Source: Pseudomonadota bacterium
Lineage (GTDB): Bacteria; Pseudomonadota; Alphaproteobacteria; JACQOE01
Reading direction: 5' to 3'
Assembly (NCBI GenBank): GCA_016202695.1
Contig: JACQOE010000019.1
Location: forward strand, 1-64,000
Length of the DNA: 64,000 nt
Part shown: positions 44,694 to 53,812 of the stretch, one piece after another
Layout: every line of letters begins with the position of its first letter
How positions within the stretch are numbered: the stretch's first letter is position 1
The notes under the pieces: generated by a model
The model's input: the letters and a program-made list of their open reading frames with translations, nothing else
What the model was told of the DNA's origin: nothing
Database searches by the model: none
Translations under genes and position numbers: made by a program

Positions 44694-44739
44694 GTCGCCT
44701 CCCGGCCGCCGGCCCGCGGAGAGGGGGCGTCGATGCGTC

Positions 44740-44768
44740 TTGATCCGGCGCGTCCTGGCTCATACTAT
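44740..44768 (+). promoter_or_regulatory. Predicted sigma70 promoter for the hyuA3 transcript
   Basis: TTGATC (44740-44745), a 17-bp spacer and TACTAT (44763-44768) precede hyuA3. It lies about 50 bp after the ThDP gene's stop, so the long plus-strand run beginning with hyuA3 may have its own promoter. Confidence 0.5.
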
Positions 44769-44908
44769 CCCGCCGACCTCTCGCCGATTTCAGCGAAAAT
44801 GAGCGCGCGGATGGATCGGGAGCCGCACCCCGGAGGAGCGAGGTGTTATGCCCTCGCGGCCCGCCTCCCCGTCGCCGTGCCCGGCGGCGGCTTCGACCGG
44901 GCGCCCGA

Positions 44909-47017
44909 ATGACCAGGCCGACCCACCGCATCGCCATCGACGTCGGCGGCACGTTCACCGACATCGTGATGCTGGACGAACGCAGCGCGACCGTGGAGTT
45001 CGCGAAGATCCTCAGCACTCCGTCGGATCCCTCGCGGGGCTCACTCGTCGGGGCCCGCCGGATCCTGGCCCGCGCGGCGGTCGCGGCGGCGGTGGGCGAG
45101 GTCGTCCATGCCACCACCGTCGCCACCAACGCCGTCCTCGAGGGGAAAGGTGCGGTGACCGGGCTGATCACCACGCGGGGGTTCCGGGACACGCTCGAAA
45201 TCCGGCGCGAGAACCGTTACGACATCTACGATCTCGGCCTCAAGGTGCCGCCGCCGCTCGTGCCCCGACGGCGGCGCGCGGAGGTGAGCGAGCGCGTCAC
45301 GTTCGAGGGCGAGGTCTTGGTTCCGCTCGCCGAGGCCGAGGTGCGCGAGAGGCTCGCTCATCTGGTCAAGGAGCACGGGATCGAGGCGCTGGCGATCTGC
45401 CTCCTCCACGGCTGCGCCAACCCGGTCCACGAGCGCCGCATCGCCGAGATCGCGGTCGAGATGTTTCCCGCGCTCGCAGTCAGTGTGTCGAACGAGGTCG
45501 CGGGCGAGATTCGCGAGTTCGAGCGGACCTCGACCACGGTCGTCGACGCCTACGTCAAGCCGATGGTGCGGCGCTATGTGCGGCGGCTCGCCGACGGCCT
45601 CGCCGACCTCGGGCTCCCCAACCGACCCTCGATCATGCTGTCGCACGGCGGCGTCGGGCCGGCGTGCGAGGTGGCCGAGTCGTTCCCGGTGCGGATGATC
45701 GAATCGGGGCCCGCGGCGGGGGCGATCGCGGCGGCCTACTTCGCCCGGCGGACGCTCGCCGAGGCGAACGCGATCGCCTTTGACATGGGCGGGACGACGG
45801 CAAAAATCTCGGTGATCCGCAACGGCGCCCCGGCGGTAACCACGGAGTACGAGGTCGGCCATGTCCACCGCTTCAAGCGGGGCAGCGGCCATCCGTTGCA
45901 GGTCACCGCCGTCGAGCTTCTTGAGATCGGCGCCGGCGGCGGCAGCATCGCCCACATCAACGAGCTCGGTCTTCTCAACGTCGGGCCGCGGTCGGCCGGC
46001 GCCGATCCCGGGCCTGCCTGCTACGGACTCGGCGGCAGCCAGCCGACCGTCACCGACTCCGATCTCGTCCTCGGCTATCTCAACCCCGACTACTTCGTGG
46101 GCGGAGACATGCGGCTCGATCCGGGGGCGAGCCGGGCGGCGATCGAGACGGTCCTCGGGGCCCGCCTCGGTCGCTCGGTGGAGGAGGTCGCCTGGGGCAT
46201 TCACGACGTGGTCAACGAGAAGATGGCGGCCGCGACCCGCGCCCATGCCGCCGAGAAGGGGATCGACCTCCGCCGCTTCAGCCTCATCGCCTTCGGCGGG
46301 GCCGGGCCCGTGCATGCCTATGCCATGGCGCGCAAGCTCGGTCTCGCGCGGGTGGTCTGCCCCTACGGGGCGGGCGTCGCCTCGGCCGTCGGCTGCCTGG
46401 TGGCGACCCCGGCGGTCGAGATGGTACGCACCTGCGTCGGCCGCCTCGACGAGATCGACTGGACTGCCGTGACCGCGGCCTTCGCCGCCATGCGCGACGG
46501 CGGCCGCCGGGTCCTGGCCGGACTCCTCGGCGCCGCCGAGCGGCCCCGCGTGCGGGCGGCGATGGACATCCGCTGCGTCGGCCAGGGTTACTCCTTGACC
46601 ACCCCGCTGCCCGAGGGCGAGGCGATCGGCGCCGGGAGCGCGGCCGCCGCGGTCGCCCGCTTCCGGTTCCGCTATGAGGAGGTCTACGGGCATAGCCCCC
46701 CCGAGGTGCCGCTCGAGGTCGTGAGCCTGAGGGCGCGGGTCGAGTCGGCGCGCCCGGAGGTCAACCTCACCCTCGGGCCGGGCCGGGCGGGCGGCGGCCC
46801 GCTGCGGGCGGCGCGGAAGGATGTTCGGCGCCTCTACTTCGAGGTCACGAGCGGGTTCACCGACACCGCGGTGTACGACCGCTACCGGCTTCCCGCGGAC
46901 AGGCGGATCGACGGCCCGGCGGTGATTGAGGAGCGCGAGACCAGCGTCGTGGTCGGCCCCGATGCCCGCTTCCACCTCGACGCCGAGGCCAACATGATCA
47001 TCGAGTTGCAAACCTGA
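44909..47017 (+). CDS. hyuA: HyuA-type hydantoinase/oxoprolinase subunit A, pair 3
   Basis: 702-aa A subunit. IDVGGTFTDIVM near the N-terminus, DMGGTTAK (292-299) and GAGGGSIA are intact. ATG 44909 opens at the conserved domain but has no Shine-Dalgarno; a GTG at 44843 follows GGAGGAG and would add a 22-residue Arg/Pro-rich leader in the same frame. hyuB3 follows after 24 bp. The neighbouring YcsI-like gene suggests a 5-oxoproline or related lactam substrate for this pair. Confidence 0.9.
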   Translation: MTRPTHRIAIDVGGTFTDIVMLDERSATVEFAKILSTPSDPSRGSLVGARRILARAAVAAAVGEVVHATTVATNAVLEGKGAVTGLITTRGFRDTLEIRRENRYDIYDLGLKVPPPLVPRRRRAEVSERVTFEGEVLVPLAEAEVRERLAHLVKEHGIEALAICLLHGCANPVHERRIAEIAVEMFPALAVSVSNEVAGEIREFERTSTTVVDAYVKPMVRRYVRRLADGLADLGLPNRPSIMLSHGGVGPACEVAESFPVRMIESGPAAGAIAAAYFARRTLAEANAIAFDMGGTTAKISVIRNGAPAVTTEYEVGHVHRFKRGSGHPLQVTAVELLEIGAGGGSIAHINELGLLNVGPRSAGADPGPACYGLGGSQPTVTDSDLVLGYLNPDYFVGGDMRLDPGASRAAIETVLGARLGRSVEEVAWGIHDVVNEKMAAATRAHAAEKGIDLRRFSLIAFGGAGPVHAYAMARKLGLARVVCPYGAGVASAVGCLVATPAVEMVRTCVGRLDEIDWTAVTAAFAAMRDGGRRVLAGLLGAAERPRVRAAMDIRCVGQGYSLTTPLPEGEAIGAGSAAAAVARFRFRYEEVYGHSPPEVPLEVVSLRARVESARPEVNLTLGPGRAGGGPLRAARKDVRRLYFEVTSGFTDTAVYDRYRLPADRRIDGPAVIEERETSVVVGPDARFHLDAEANMIIELQT

Positions 47018-47041
47018 CCGAGGTCTCCGTGGTGCCGAGCC

Positions 47042-48655
47042 ATGTCAGCGACCGCTCCCCCGGCCATTGATCCGATCACGCTCGAGGTCCTGTGGACGCG
47101 GCTGATCTCGGTCGTCGACGAGGCCGCGCTCACCCTCCACCGCACCTCGTTCTCGACCGTGGTGCGCGAATCGCACGACTACACCTGCATGCTGCTGGAT
47201 GGTGCCGGCCGGGCGGTGGCGCAGGCGACGCGGAGCGTCCCCTCGTTCACCGGCACGCTTCCCATCTCGGTCAAGGCGTTCCTCGACAAGTATCCGGCGG
47301 AGTCGCTTCGCCCGGGCGACGCCATCATCAGCAACGACCCCTGGATCGGCACCGGCCATCTGCCCGATCTCACCGCGGCGATGCCGATCTTCGCCGCCGG
47401 GCGCCTGGTCGGCTTCGCCGGCGCGATCGCCCATATGCCGGACATCGGCGGCCGGCGCCGGGCGCCCGACAACCGGGACATTTACGAGGAAGGGCTTCAG
47501 GTTCCGATCCTCAAGCTCTATGAGGCGGGCCGTCCGAACGAGACCCTGTTCGAGGTGATCCGCCGCAACGTGCGCGTACCCGACGAGGTCGAGGGCGACA
47601 TCCACGCGATGATCGGCTCCTGCCACAAGATGAGGCTCGGCCTCGTCGATCTCCTCGCCGACTACGGGCTTTCGGGACTCGAGGCCGTGGCCGAGGCCAT
47701 CATCGACCGCACCGAGCGGGCGATGCGCCGCGCCATCGCGGCGATCCCCAACGGCACCTACACGGTCGACACTCCCATCGACTCCTTTGATACCAAGGCC
47801 CCGCTCCTGATCCGCTGCTCGGTCGTCGTCGGCGACGACGGGCTGGTTGTCGATTTCTCCGGAAGCTCGCCCCAGAATCCGACCCCGCTCAACTCGGTCA
47901 TGGGCTACACGATGGCCTACTCCATGTACGCGCTCAAATGCGTGCTCCTTCCCCAGGTCCCAAACAACGAAGGCATCACCCGGCCGATCCGCATCACCGC
48001 CCCCGAGGGCTGCTTCCTCAACGCCGCCTATCCGGCGGCGGTGGAGGCGCGAGCCACGGTGGGCCACTATTGCACCAGCGCGGTCTACAACAGCCTCGCG
48101 GTCGCGATCCCCGAGCGTATTCCGGCCGAGAGCGGAATCCCGCTGCACGGGTTTGCCATCCGCGGCCGCCACGACGGCCGGGCCTACGCCGGCATCTTCT
48201 TCGTCAACGGCGGACTCGGGGCGCGTCCCGACGACGACGGGGTTTCGACCACCAGCTTTCCGACCAACGTCTCGAACACGCCGGTCGAGATTCTCGAGCG
48301 GTCCTTTCCCCTGCGGTTCCACGACAAGAGCCTTATCCCCGGCTCGGCGGGACGCGGACTGTTCCGGGGCGGGCTCGGCCAGCGCGTGACCATGGAGGTC
48401 GTGAGTTCCGAGCCCATGACCCTGGTGATCCTCTCGCAACGGCTGAACTTCCCGCCCCGCGGCCGGCAGGGCGGCGCCGACGGCAGCCGCGAGCGCGTGC
48501 TGCTCAACGGCGAGCCGGTCGAGGGTGGGCGCCCGTTCAGCGTGGTGAACGGCGACGTGTTTACCCTCGAGCTTCCGGGTGGCGGGGGATTCGGCCCCGG
48601 GTCCGAGCGCGACCCGGCGCGGAAGGAAAGCGACGTGCGCGACGCCCTGGCCTGA
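47042..48655 (+). CDS. hyuB: HyuB-type hydantoinase/oxoprolinase subunit B, pair 3
   Basis: 537-aa B subunit, shorter than the copies in pairs 1 and 2. Landmarks are NDPWIGTGHLPDL, AHMPDIGGRRRAP, YEEGLQVPI, VDFSGSSPQNPTP and LPGGGGFGPGSERD. The C-terminus is trimmed just after the glycine-rich block. It lies 24 bp after hyuA3 and about 125 bp before the DUF1445 gene, all on the plus strand. Confidence 0.91.
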   Translation: MSATAPPAIDPITLEVLWTRLISVVDEAALTLHRTSFSTVVRESHDYTCMLLDGAGRAVAQATRSVPSFTGTLPISVKAFLDKYPAESLRPGDAIISNDPWIGTGHLPDLTAAMPIFAAGRLVGFAGAIAHMPDIGGRRRAPDNRDIYEEGLQVPILKLYEAGRPNETLFEVIRRNVRVPDEVEGDIHAMIGSCHKMRLGLVDLLADYGLSGLEAVAEAIIDRTERAMRRAIAAIPNGTYTVDTPIDSFDTKAPLLIRCSVVVGDDGLVVDFSGSSPQNPTPLNSVMGYTMAYSMYALKCVLLPQVPNNEGITRPIRITAPEGCFLNAAYPAAVEARATVGHYCTSAVYNSLAVAIPERIPAESGIPLHGFAIRGRHDGRAYAGIFFVNGGLGARPDDDGVSTTSFPTNVSNTPVEILERSFPLRFHDKSLIPGSAGRGLFRGGLGQRVTMEVVSSEPMTLVILSQRLNFPPRGRQGGADGSRERVLLNGEPVEGGRPFSVVNGDVFTLELPGGGGFGPGSERDPARKESDVRDALA

Positions 48656-48781
48656 CACCAGCGGGCGGCACGATCCGACCGTCCCCGGCGTCTTCGCTGT
48701 TCCGGCGGCGCGCGCCGTTGTGGTATGGTCCGCCCCTGGAGGGGGAGGCTCGTCTTGATCCTCGCAGGAAAGGCGAGCCGC

Positions 48782-49648
48782 ATGTCCAAGGTGACGGCCG
48801 TCCCGAGGGGGACGGCTGAGACGGGTTGCGTGGCCGGCGAACTCACGCGGGCCGACCTCAAATACGCGAGCGCGCGGGAGGTCCGCGAGGCGATCCGGTC
48901 GGGGCGCTGGACCGGGGTCACGCACGGGCTCGCCTTCGGCCACGTCCACGCCAACCTAGCGATCGTGCCCGCGGCGCACGCCTTCGACTTCATGCGCTTC
49001 TGCTTCCGCAATCCCAAGCCTTGCCCGCTCCTCGATGTGACCGACGCCGGCGATCCCGAGCCCGGGAACGTGGCCCCGGGCGGCGACGTGCGGACCGACC
49101 TCTCGCTCTATCGGGTCTACCGCCAGGGGAGGCTCGTGGGCACGGTGCCGAACATCGTCAATCTCTGGCGCGACGACCACGTCGCCTTCCTCCTCGGCTG
49201 CAGCCTCTCCTTCGACCAAGCGCTCATCGACGCCGGAGTGCCGCTCCGCCATCTCCAGAGCGAGCGGGGGCGGATCTCGGTGTATACCTCAAACATCCCC
49301 TGCCGCGCCGCGGGCGTGTTCCACGGGCCGATGGTGGTGAGCATGCGGCCGATCAAGAAGGTCCACGTGGTGCGGGTGATCGAGGTAACCTCGCGCTATC
49401 CGGTGGCCCACGGCGCCCCGGTGCACGTCGGCGACCCGGCGGCGATCGGCATCGCCGACCTCTCCAGGGTCGAGTGGGGCGAGTACAACCAGCCGGCCGA
49501 CGACGAGGTGCCGGTGTTCTGGGCCTGCGGGGTGACACCCCAGGCGATCGCCTTGGCCTCGGGCATCGACATGATCACCCACTCCTCGGGCCACATGTTC
49601 TTGACCGACCTCAGGCTCAGCCAGAGTCAGCACACCTTGATCGTCTGA
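48782..49648 (+). CDS. YcsI/DUF1445 family protein (putative hydro-lyase / D-glutamate cyclase-related)
   Basis: 288-aa DUF1445 protein. Strong family blocks are RNPKPCPLLDVTDAGDPEP (75-93), VAFLLGCSLSFDQAL, GPMVVSMRPI, VHVGDPAAIGIADL and FWACGVTPQA. In Bacillus subtilis the relative YcsI sits in the operon with pxpABC (ycsF, kipI, kipA), the bacterial 5-oxoprolinase, and a DUF1445 domain forms part of mitochondrial D-glutamate cyclase, which makes 5-oxo-D-proline. Here it follows hyuA3-hyuB3, the other oxoprolinase type. I infer a shared role in 5-oxoproline or D-glutamate-type metabolites; the exact reaction is unproven. Confidence 0.88.
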   Translation: MSKVTAVPRGTAETGCVAGELTRADLKYASAREVREAIRSGRWTGVTHGLAFGHVHANLAIVPAAHAFDFMRFCFRNPKPCPLLDVTDAGDPEPGNVAPGGDVRTDLSLYRVYRQGRLVGTVPNIVNLWRDDHVAFLLGCSLSFDQALIDAGVPLRHLQSERGRISVYTSNIPCRAAGVFHGPMVVSMRPIKKVHVVRVIEVTSRYPVAHGAPVHVGDPAAIGIADLSRVEWGEYNQPADDEVPVFWACGVTPQAIALASGIDMITHSSGHMFLTDLRLSQSQHTLIV

Positions 49649-49739
49649 AACCGACTAGGCGTAGGCGCGCCCCGTGGCCACCCCCGCGGCAGCGGCGTCC
49701 CGCCGGCCCGCGACAATCAACGAGGGAAGACGGACCGTG

Positions 49740-50528
49740 ATGAACGAAATCAAGAATCTCGCCCGCGAGCGGCTGGCCCAGGGAAAGATCATCCTCGGCT
49801 TCAACGCCCGGCACTCGCGCACCACCGAGATCGGCGCAATCATGCGCGACTGCGGCTTCCACTGGCTGTTCGTCGACGACGAGCATACGCCGTCGGGCCC
49901 GGATCGGGTTTACGACACCTGCCTCGCGGCGCTGCGCGCCGGGGTCACTCCCTTCATCCGGGTGAGCCACCTGGACGCGGCCCAGATCAGCCGCCAGCTC
50001 TCGAACGGCGCGCTCGGCGTGATCGTGCCCCATGTCGAGACGCCCGCGCAGGCCGACGCCGCCGCCCGCTGGTCGCGCTATCCGCCCCTGGGCACGCTCT
50101 CGGTCCCCGGCGCCTTTCCGCACCTCGGATACAAGCCGGTTCCGTTTCAGGAGGCGACTGAGGCCCTGAACCGGGAAACCATGGTGGTGATCATGCTCGA
50201 GTCGGGCAAGGCGATCGAGAATGCCGAGGCGATCGCCGAGGTTCCGGGGGTGGACGTGCTCTTCATCGGCGCCAGCGACCTCTCCTACGACCTCGGGGTG
50301 CGGGCGCAGTACGGGCACCCGAAGGTCGCCGCCGCGGTCGAGCGGGTGTGCAAGGCGGCCCGGGCGCAGGGCAAGTTCTGCGGCATGGGTGGCCCCAAGG
50401 CGGCCGAGGACTGGAAGCGTTACATGCGGATGGGCATGCGCATGATCATGGCCGAGAACGATCTCTCCATGCTGGTCGCGCGCATGCGCGAGCGGGCCGA
50501 GTTCTTCACCGGCATCCCGCTGGAATAG
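49740..50528 (+). CDS. HpcH/HpaI-type class II aldolase, copy 1
   Basis: 262-aa pyruvate-type aldolase of the HpaI/HpcH family, which cleaves 2-keto-4-hydroxy acids with a divalent metal. Key residues are present: Glu48 and His49 in VDDEHT (44-50), the arginine in FIRVSH, IMLESG and FIGASDLSYDLG. The start follows GAGGGAAG at suitable distance, and a GTG one codon earlier is an alternative. It lies between the YcsI-like gene and TRAP 3, so it may cleave a product of the imported solute to pyruvate or a 2-keto acid. Confidence 0.9.
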   Translation: MNEIKNLARERLAQGKIILGFNARHSRTTEIGAIMRDCGFHWLFVDDEHTPSGPDRVYDTCLAALRAGVTPFIRVSHLDAAQISRQLSNGALGVIVPHVETPAQADAAARWSRYPPLGTLSVPGAFPHLGYKPVPFQEATEALNRETMVVIMLESGKAIENAEAIAEVPGVDVLFIGASDLSYDLGVRAQYGHPKVAAAVERVCKAARAQGKFCGMGGPKAAEDWKRYMRMGMRMIMAENDLSMLVARMRERAEFFTGIPLE

Positions 50529-50638
50529 CGCGACCCCGACCGATCATCTCATCTCGCTTGGCGTGACGGGTGCGTCGAGAAATAGGACCGATCGCCGACA
50601 AGGCCGGCGCGGCAGGCTCAAGCAGAGGAGGACCATTC

Positions 50639-51769
50639 ATGGGCAGGAAACTCACGGGCACCCTCGTCGGCGGCCTCCTCGGCCTGTGGCTCGCGGCCTT
50701 GCCCGCGGCGGCCGAGGATCTGCACGGGTTCAAGCAGATCGAGAAACTGCGCGCGATGGCGGCCGATCTCCCGCCGATGCATCTCCGCGTGCTTGGCTAT
50801 CCGAAGAATGCCTCGGCCTGGGTGACCCTGCAGCAACCGTTCTGGAACGACGTCGTGCCGGCGGCGAGCGGCGGTCGCATCACCGTGGCCCTGACCAGCA
50901 TGACCGAGCTGGGCCTGAAGGGGCCGGAGGTGTTCCGCTTGGTTAAGGCCGGAATCTCGGACGTCGTCGACCTGGTGGCGAATTACGCCGCCGGCGAGGT
51001 GCCGGAGATGGACGGCCTCGACCTCCCCGGGGTCGCGCCCGATCTCGACACCGCGGTCAAGGTGATCGACGCCTACGAGTCTGTTCTCGGCCGCATCCTG
51101 AGCTCCAAGATCGGGGTGCAGCCGCTCGGGTTTGGGCCATCGCTGGCGCAGGTCTTCTGGTGCAATGCGCCGATCAACCGCATCGAGGATCTCAAGGGCA
51201 AGAAGGTCCGCGGCTCCAGCGCCGCCATCGCCGACCTCGTGGACGGGCTGGGGGCGATCCCGGTGACCATGGCCTTCGACGAGGTCCCGGCCGCGCTCCA
51301 GCGCGGAGTGATCGACTGTGCGGTGACCGGCACGGTCTCGGGCAACATCGCCAAGCTGTTCGAGGTGACGACCCACCTCTATGCAGCGTCGGCCGGCTGG
51401 GCCCCGTGGTCGCGGGCGGCGAACAAGGCGGTGTGGAACCGACTGGACCCCAAGGTCCGTCAATGGCTCCAGTACGCTAGCGACCCGGTGTTCAAGCAGC
51501 GCGAGATCGAGGTCGCGGCCGAGGCGACCAATCAGGGCATCTGGTGTTCGACCGGCGACGGCCGCTGCACCTGGGGCGAGGCGCAGCGCGTGACCAAGGC
51601 CAAGATGAAGCTGGTGCCGGTCAGCGACCACGACCGCAAGGTCCTCGGCGAGGCGGTTGAGAAGGCCGTTCTTCCGCGCTACGCCAAGGCGTGCGGGGCC
51701 GAGTGCGCCAAGACCTGGAGCGAGACCGCGGGCAAGGCCGTGGGCCTGACCGCAAGAACCCCGAACTAG
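50639..51769 (+). CDS. dctP: TRAP transporter substrate-binding protein, system 3 (cysteine-rich)
   Basis: 376-aa periplasmic binding protein. The Sec signal ends near ALPAAAED, and GAGGAGG precedes the ATG. It is a paralogue of the system 2 protein: KKVRGSSAAIADLVDGLGAIPVT, VIDCAVTGTVSGN, then QGIWCSTGDGRC and CGAEC, preserving the cysteine spacing. It is the first gene of a P-Q-M operon, about 110 bp after the aldolase gene. Confidence 0.92.
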   Translation: MGRKLTGTLVGGLLGLWLAALPAAAEDLHGFKQIEKLRAMAADLPPMHLRVLGYPKNASAWVTLQQPFWNDVVPAASGGRITVALTSMTELGLKGPEVFRLVKAGISDVVDLVANYAAGEVPEMDGLDLPGVAPDLDTAVKVIDAYESVLGRILSSKIGVQPLGFGPSLAQVFWCNAPINRIEDLKGKKVRGSSAAIADLVDGLGAIPVTMAFDEVPAALQRGVIDCAVTGTVSGNIAKLFEVTTHLYAASAGWAPWSRAANKAVWNRLDPKVRQWLQYASDPVFKQREIEVAAEATNQGIWCSTGDGRCTWGEAQRVTKAKMKLVPVSDHDRKVLGEAVEKAVLPRYAKACGAECAKTWSETAGKAVGLTARTPN

Positions 51770-51844
51770 GCCCAGCGGCGGCGCGCCCGCCATCCGGCGG
51801 GCAGCGCCGCCGGCCGCGGGTCTGGCCGGGACGGATATTCGGGG

Positions 51845-52462
51845 ATGGCTCGCCTGCAGACGGTGGCGGAGTGGCTCGCGAGGTGGGGTGCGCGCGCCGG
51901 CGGCTACCTGATCGCCGCCACCGCCGTCCTGGTCACGGCGGACGTGGCGCTGCGCAAGCTGTTCAGCGTCACCTTCCGGGGGGCCGACGAGATCTCCGGC
52001 TATGCCTTCATCATCGGCACCACCTGGGCGCTCGCCTTCACCCTGTTCCGCAAGGGGCACATCCGCATCGACGTGGTTTACGCCCGCCTGCCCTGCGGCG
52101 CACAGGCCGCGCTCGACGTGCTGGCGCTCCTGGCGCTGATGGCCTACGTCGGTCCGCTCACCTATTTCGGGGTCGAGGTGCTGACCGAGACCCTCAGGGT
52201 CGGGGCGCAGGCCAACACGCCGCTGCGGACCGCCCTCTGGATGCCACAGGGCCTGTGGGTCGTCGGCTTGGTGTTCTTCTGCCTCTGCCTGCTTTTGGTC
52301 CTGGTGCGGGCGACCGTCGGGCTGGCGCGCCGGGACATCGGGCTCGTGCGTCGCATCGCCGGGGCGGCCGCGCATGTTGACGAGGTGGAAGCGGAAATCG
52401 GCGAGCCCGTCGCGCCGGCGGTCGGCCCGGGGCCGGAGCCCGGGGAGGGCGGGCCGCGATGA
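51845..52462 (+). CDS. dctQ: TRAP transporter small permease, system 3
   Basis: 205-aa DctQ-type protein, four predicted membrane segments, with GADEISGYAFIIGTTWALAF and RKGHIRIDVVY. The C-terminus carries a Pro/Gly/Glu-rich tail of about 25 residues. Its stop overlaps dctM by 4 bp (ATGA). Confidence 0.91.
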   Translation: MARLQTVAEWLARWGARAGGYLIAATAVLVTADVALRKLFSVTFRGADEISGYAFIIGTTWALAFTLFRKGHIRIDVVYARLPCGAQAALDVLALLALMAYVGPLTYFGVEVLTETLRVGAQANTPLRTALWMPQGLWVVGLVFFCLCLLLVLVRATVGLARRDIGLVRRIAGAAAHVDEVEAEIGEPVAPAVGPGPEPGEGGPR

Positions 52463-53742
52463 TGGCGACCGCCCTGATCGCGCTCGGCGTCTTCATAGCC
52501 TTCGCCTTGCCGGTGGCCGGCGTGCTCGGGCTTCTCGGCTTTGTCCTCGATCAGTTCACGCCCGTTCCCACCCACGTGGTGATCGGTGAGACGGCGTGGC
52601 AGCACGGCACCGGCTTCATCCTGGTGGCGGTTCCGCTGTTCATCCTCATGGGCGAGATGCTGCTGCTGTCGGGGGTTGCCGATCGCATGTACAACGCCGT
52701 GCTGCAATGGATCGCAAGGCTGCCCGGCGGGCTGATGCACGCCAACATCGCCTCCTGCGCGCTGTTCGCGGCGACCTCGGGATCGAGCGTCGCCACCGCC
52801 GCGACGGTCGGCACCGTGGCCATCCCGCAGATCGAGAAGTACGGCTACAACGAGCGGCTGTTCCTGGGCTCGTTGGCCGCCGGCGGGACGCTCGGCATCC
52901 TGATCCCGCCGTCGATCAACATGATCATCTACGGGGTGCTCACCGACACCTCCATTCCCCGGCTTTACCTCGCCGGGTTTTTCCCCGGCATCGTGCTCGC
53001 GTTTCTGTTCATGCTGATCGTCCTAGCCGCCTGCCTGCTCCGCCCCGGCTGGGGCGGGAAGCGAGTGGAGACGACCCGCGAGGCGCGGATCGCCGGGCTT
53101 CCCCACCTGCTGCCCCCGTTGGGCCTGTTTCTGGTCGTGGTCGGTTCGATCTACGTCGGCATCGCCACCCCGACCGAGGCGGCGGCGATCGGCGTGCTGA
53201 TCTCCTTTGGCCTCGCCGCCGGGCAGGGGCGCCTGACCCTGCCGGTGCTGCACCGGGCGCTCGAGGCCACCATGCGCACCACGTCGATGATCCTGCTGAT
53301 CATCGTCGCCGCCTATTTCCTCAATTTCAGCATCGCCTCCACCGGGCTGATCGACCGCGTCAATGTCTTCATCCTCGGGCTGGGCTGGACGCCCCTGCAA
53401 ACCATGATTGGCGTCATCGCCGTCTACCTGGTCCTGGGATGCATCATGGACGTGCTGGCGATGATGGTGCTGACGCTTCCCATCATCACCCCGGTGGTGG
53501 TGCATCTCGGCTACGACCCGGTCTGGTTCGGGATCATCATCATGCTGGTGTGCGAGGCGGCCCTCATCACGCCGCCGATCGGCATGAACTGCTACGTGAT
53601 CCAGGCCGTGCGCGGCCGGGGCCTGCTCGACGACGTGATGATCGGCATCGTCCCCTTCGTCGTCGCGATCATCATCATGTTCGCCATCCTCCTTGCCTTC
53701 CCGGACCTCGCCCTATGGCTGCCGACGCTGATGATGCGGTAG
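52459..53742 (+). CDS. dctM: TRAP transporter large permease, system 3
   Basis: 427-aa DctM-type permease with about 12 membrane segments. VPLFILMGEMLLLSGVADRM, CALFAATSGSSVATAATVG, ILIPPSINMIIYGVLTD and LITPPIGMNCYVIQ are shared almost word for word with system 2, so systems 2 and 3 are paralogues. It overlaps dctQ, and an ATGATG makes the second Met an alternative start. Confidence 0.94.
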   Translation: MMATALIALGVFIAFALPVAGVLGLLGFVLDQFTPVPTHVVIGETAWQHGTGFILVAVPLFILMGEMLLLSGVADRMYNAVLQWIARLPGGLMHANIASCALFAATSGSSVATAATVGTVAIPQIEKYGYNERLFLGSLAAGGTLGILIPPSINMIIYGVLTDTSIPRLYLAGFFPGIVLAFLFMLIVLAACLLRPGWGGKRVETTREARIAGLPHLLPPLGLFLVVVGSIYVGIATPTEAAAIGVLISFGLAAGQGRLTLPVLHRALEATMRTTSMILLIIVAAYFLNFSIASTGLIDRVNVFILGLGWTPLQTMIGVIAVYLVLGCIMDVLAMMVLTLPIITPVVVHLGYDPVWFGIIIMLVCEAALITPPIGMNCYVIQAVRGRGLLDDVMIGIVPFVVAIIIMFAILLAFPDLALWLPTLMMR

Positions 53743-53812
53743 ACCGGCGGCGACCGACCGGGCGGGCGGCGGCGGGCATCCGCCTTGACGGCTCTCCTCA
53801 AGGAGCGAAAAG

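Noticed and set aside
44848-45783. Plus-strand open frame of 311 codons starting at ATG 44848.
   Set aside because: It is frame-shifted over hyuA3, which carries the intact family motifs; its Arg/His/Asp-rich product is a shadow, though a brief leader role for its start cannot be excluded.
50558-50586. Possible promoter TTGGCG-N17-AATAGG before TRAP 3.
   Set aside because: The -10 matches the consensus at only three of six positions, too weak to call.
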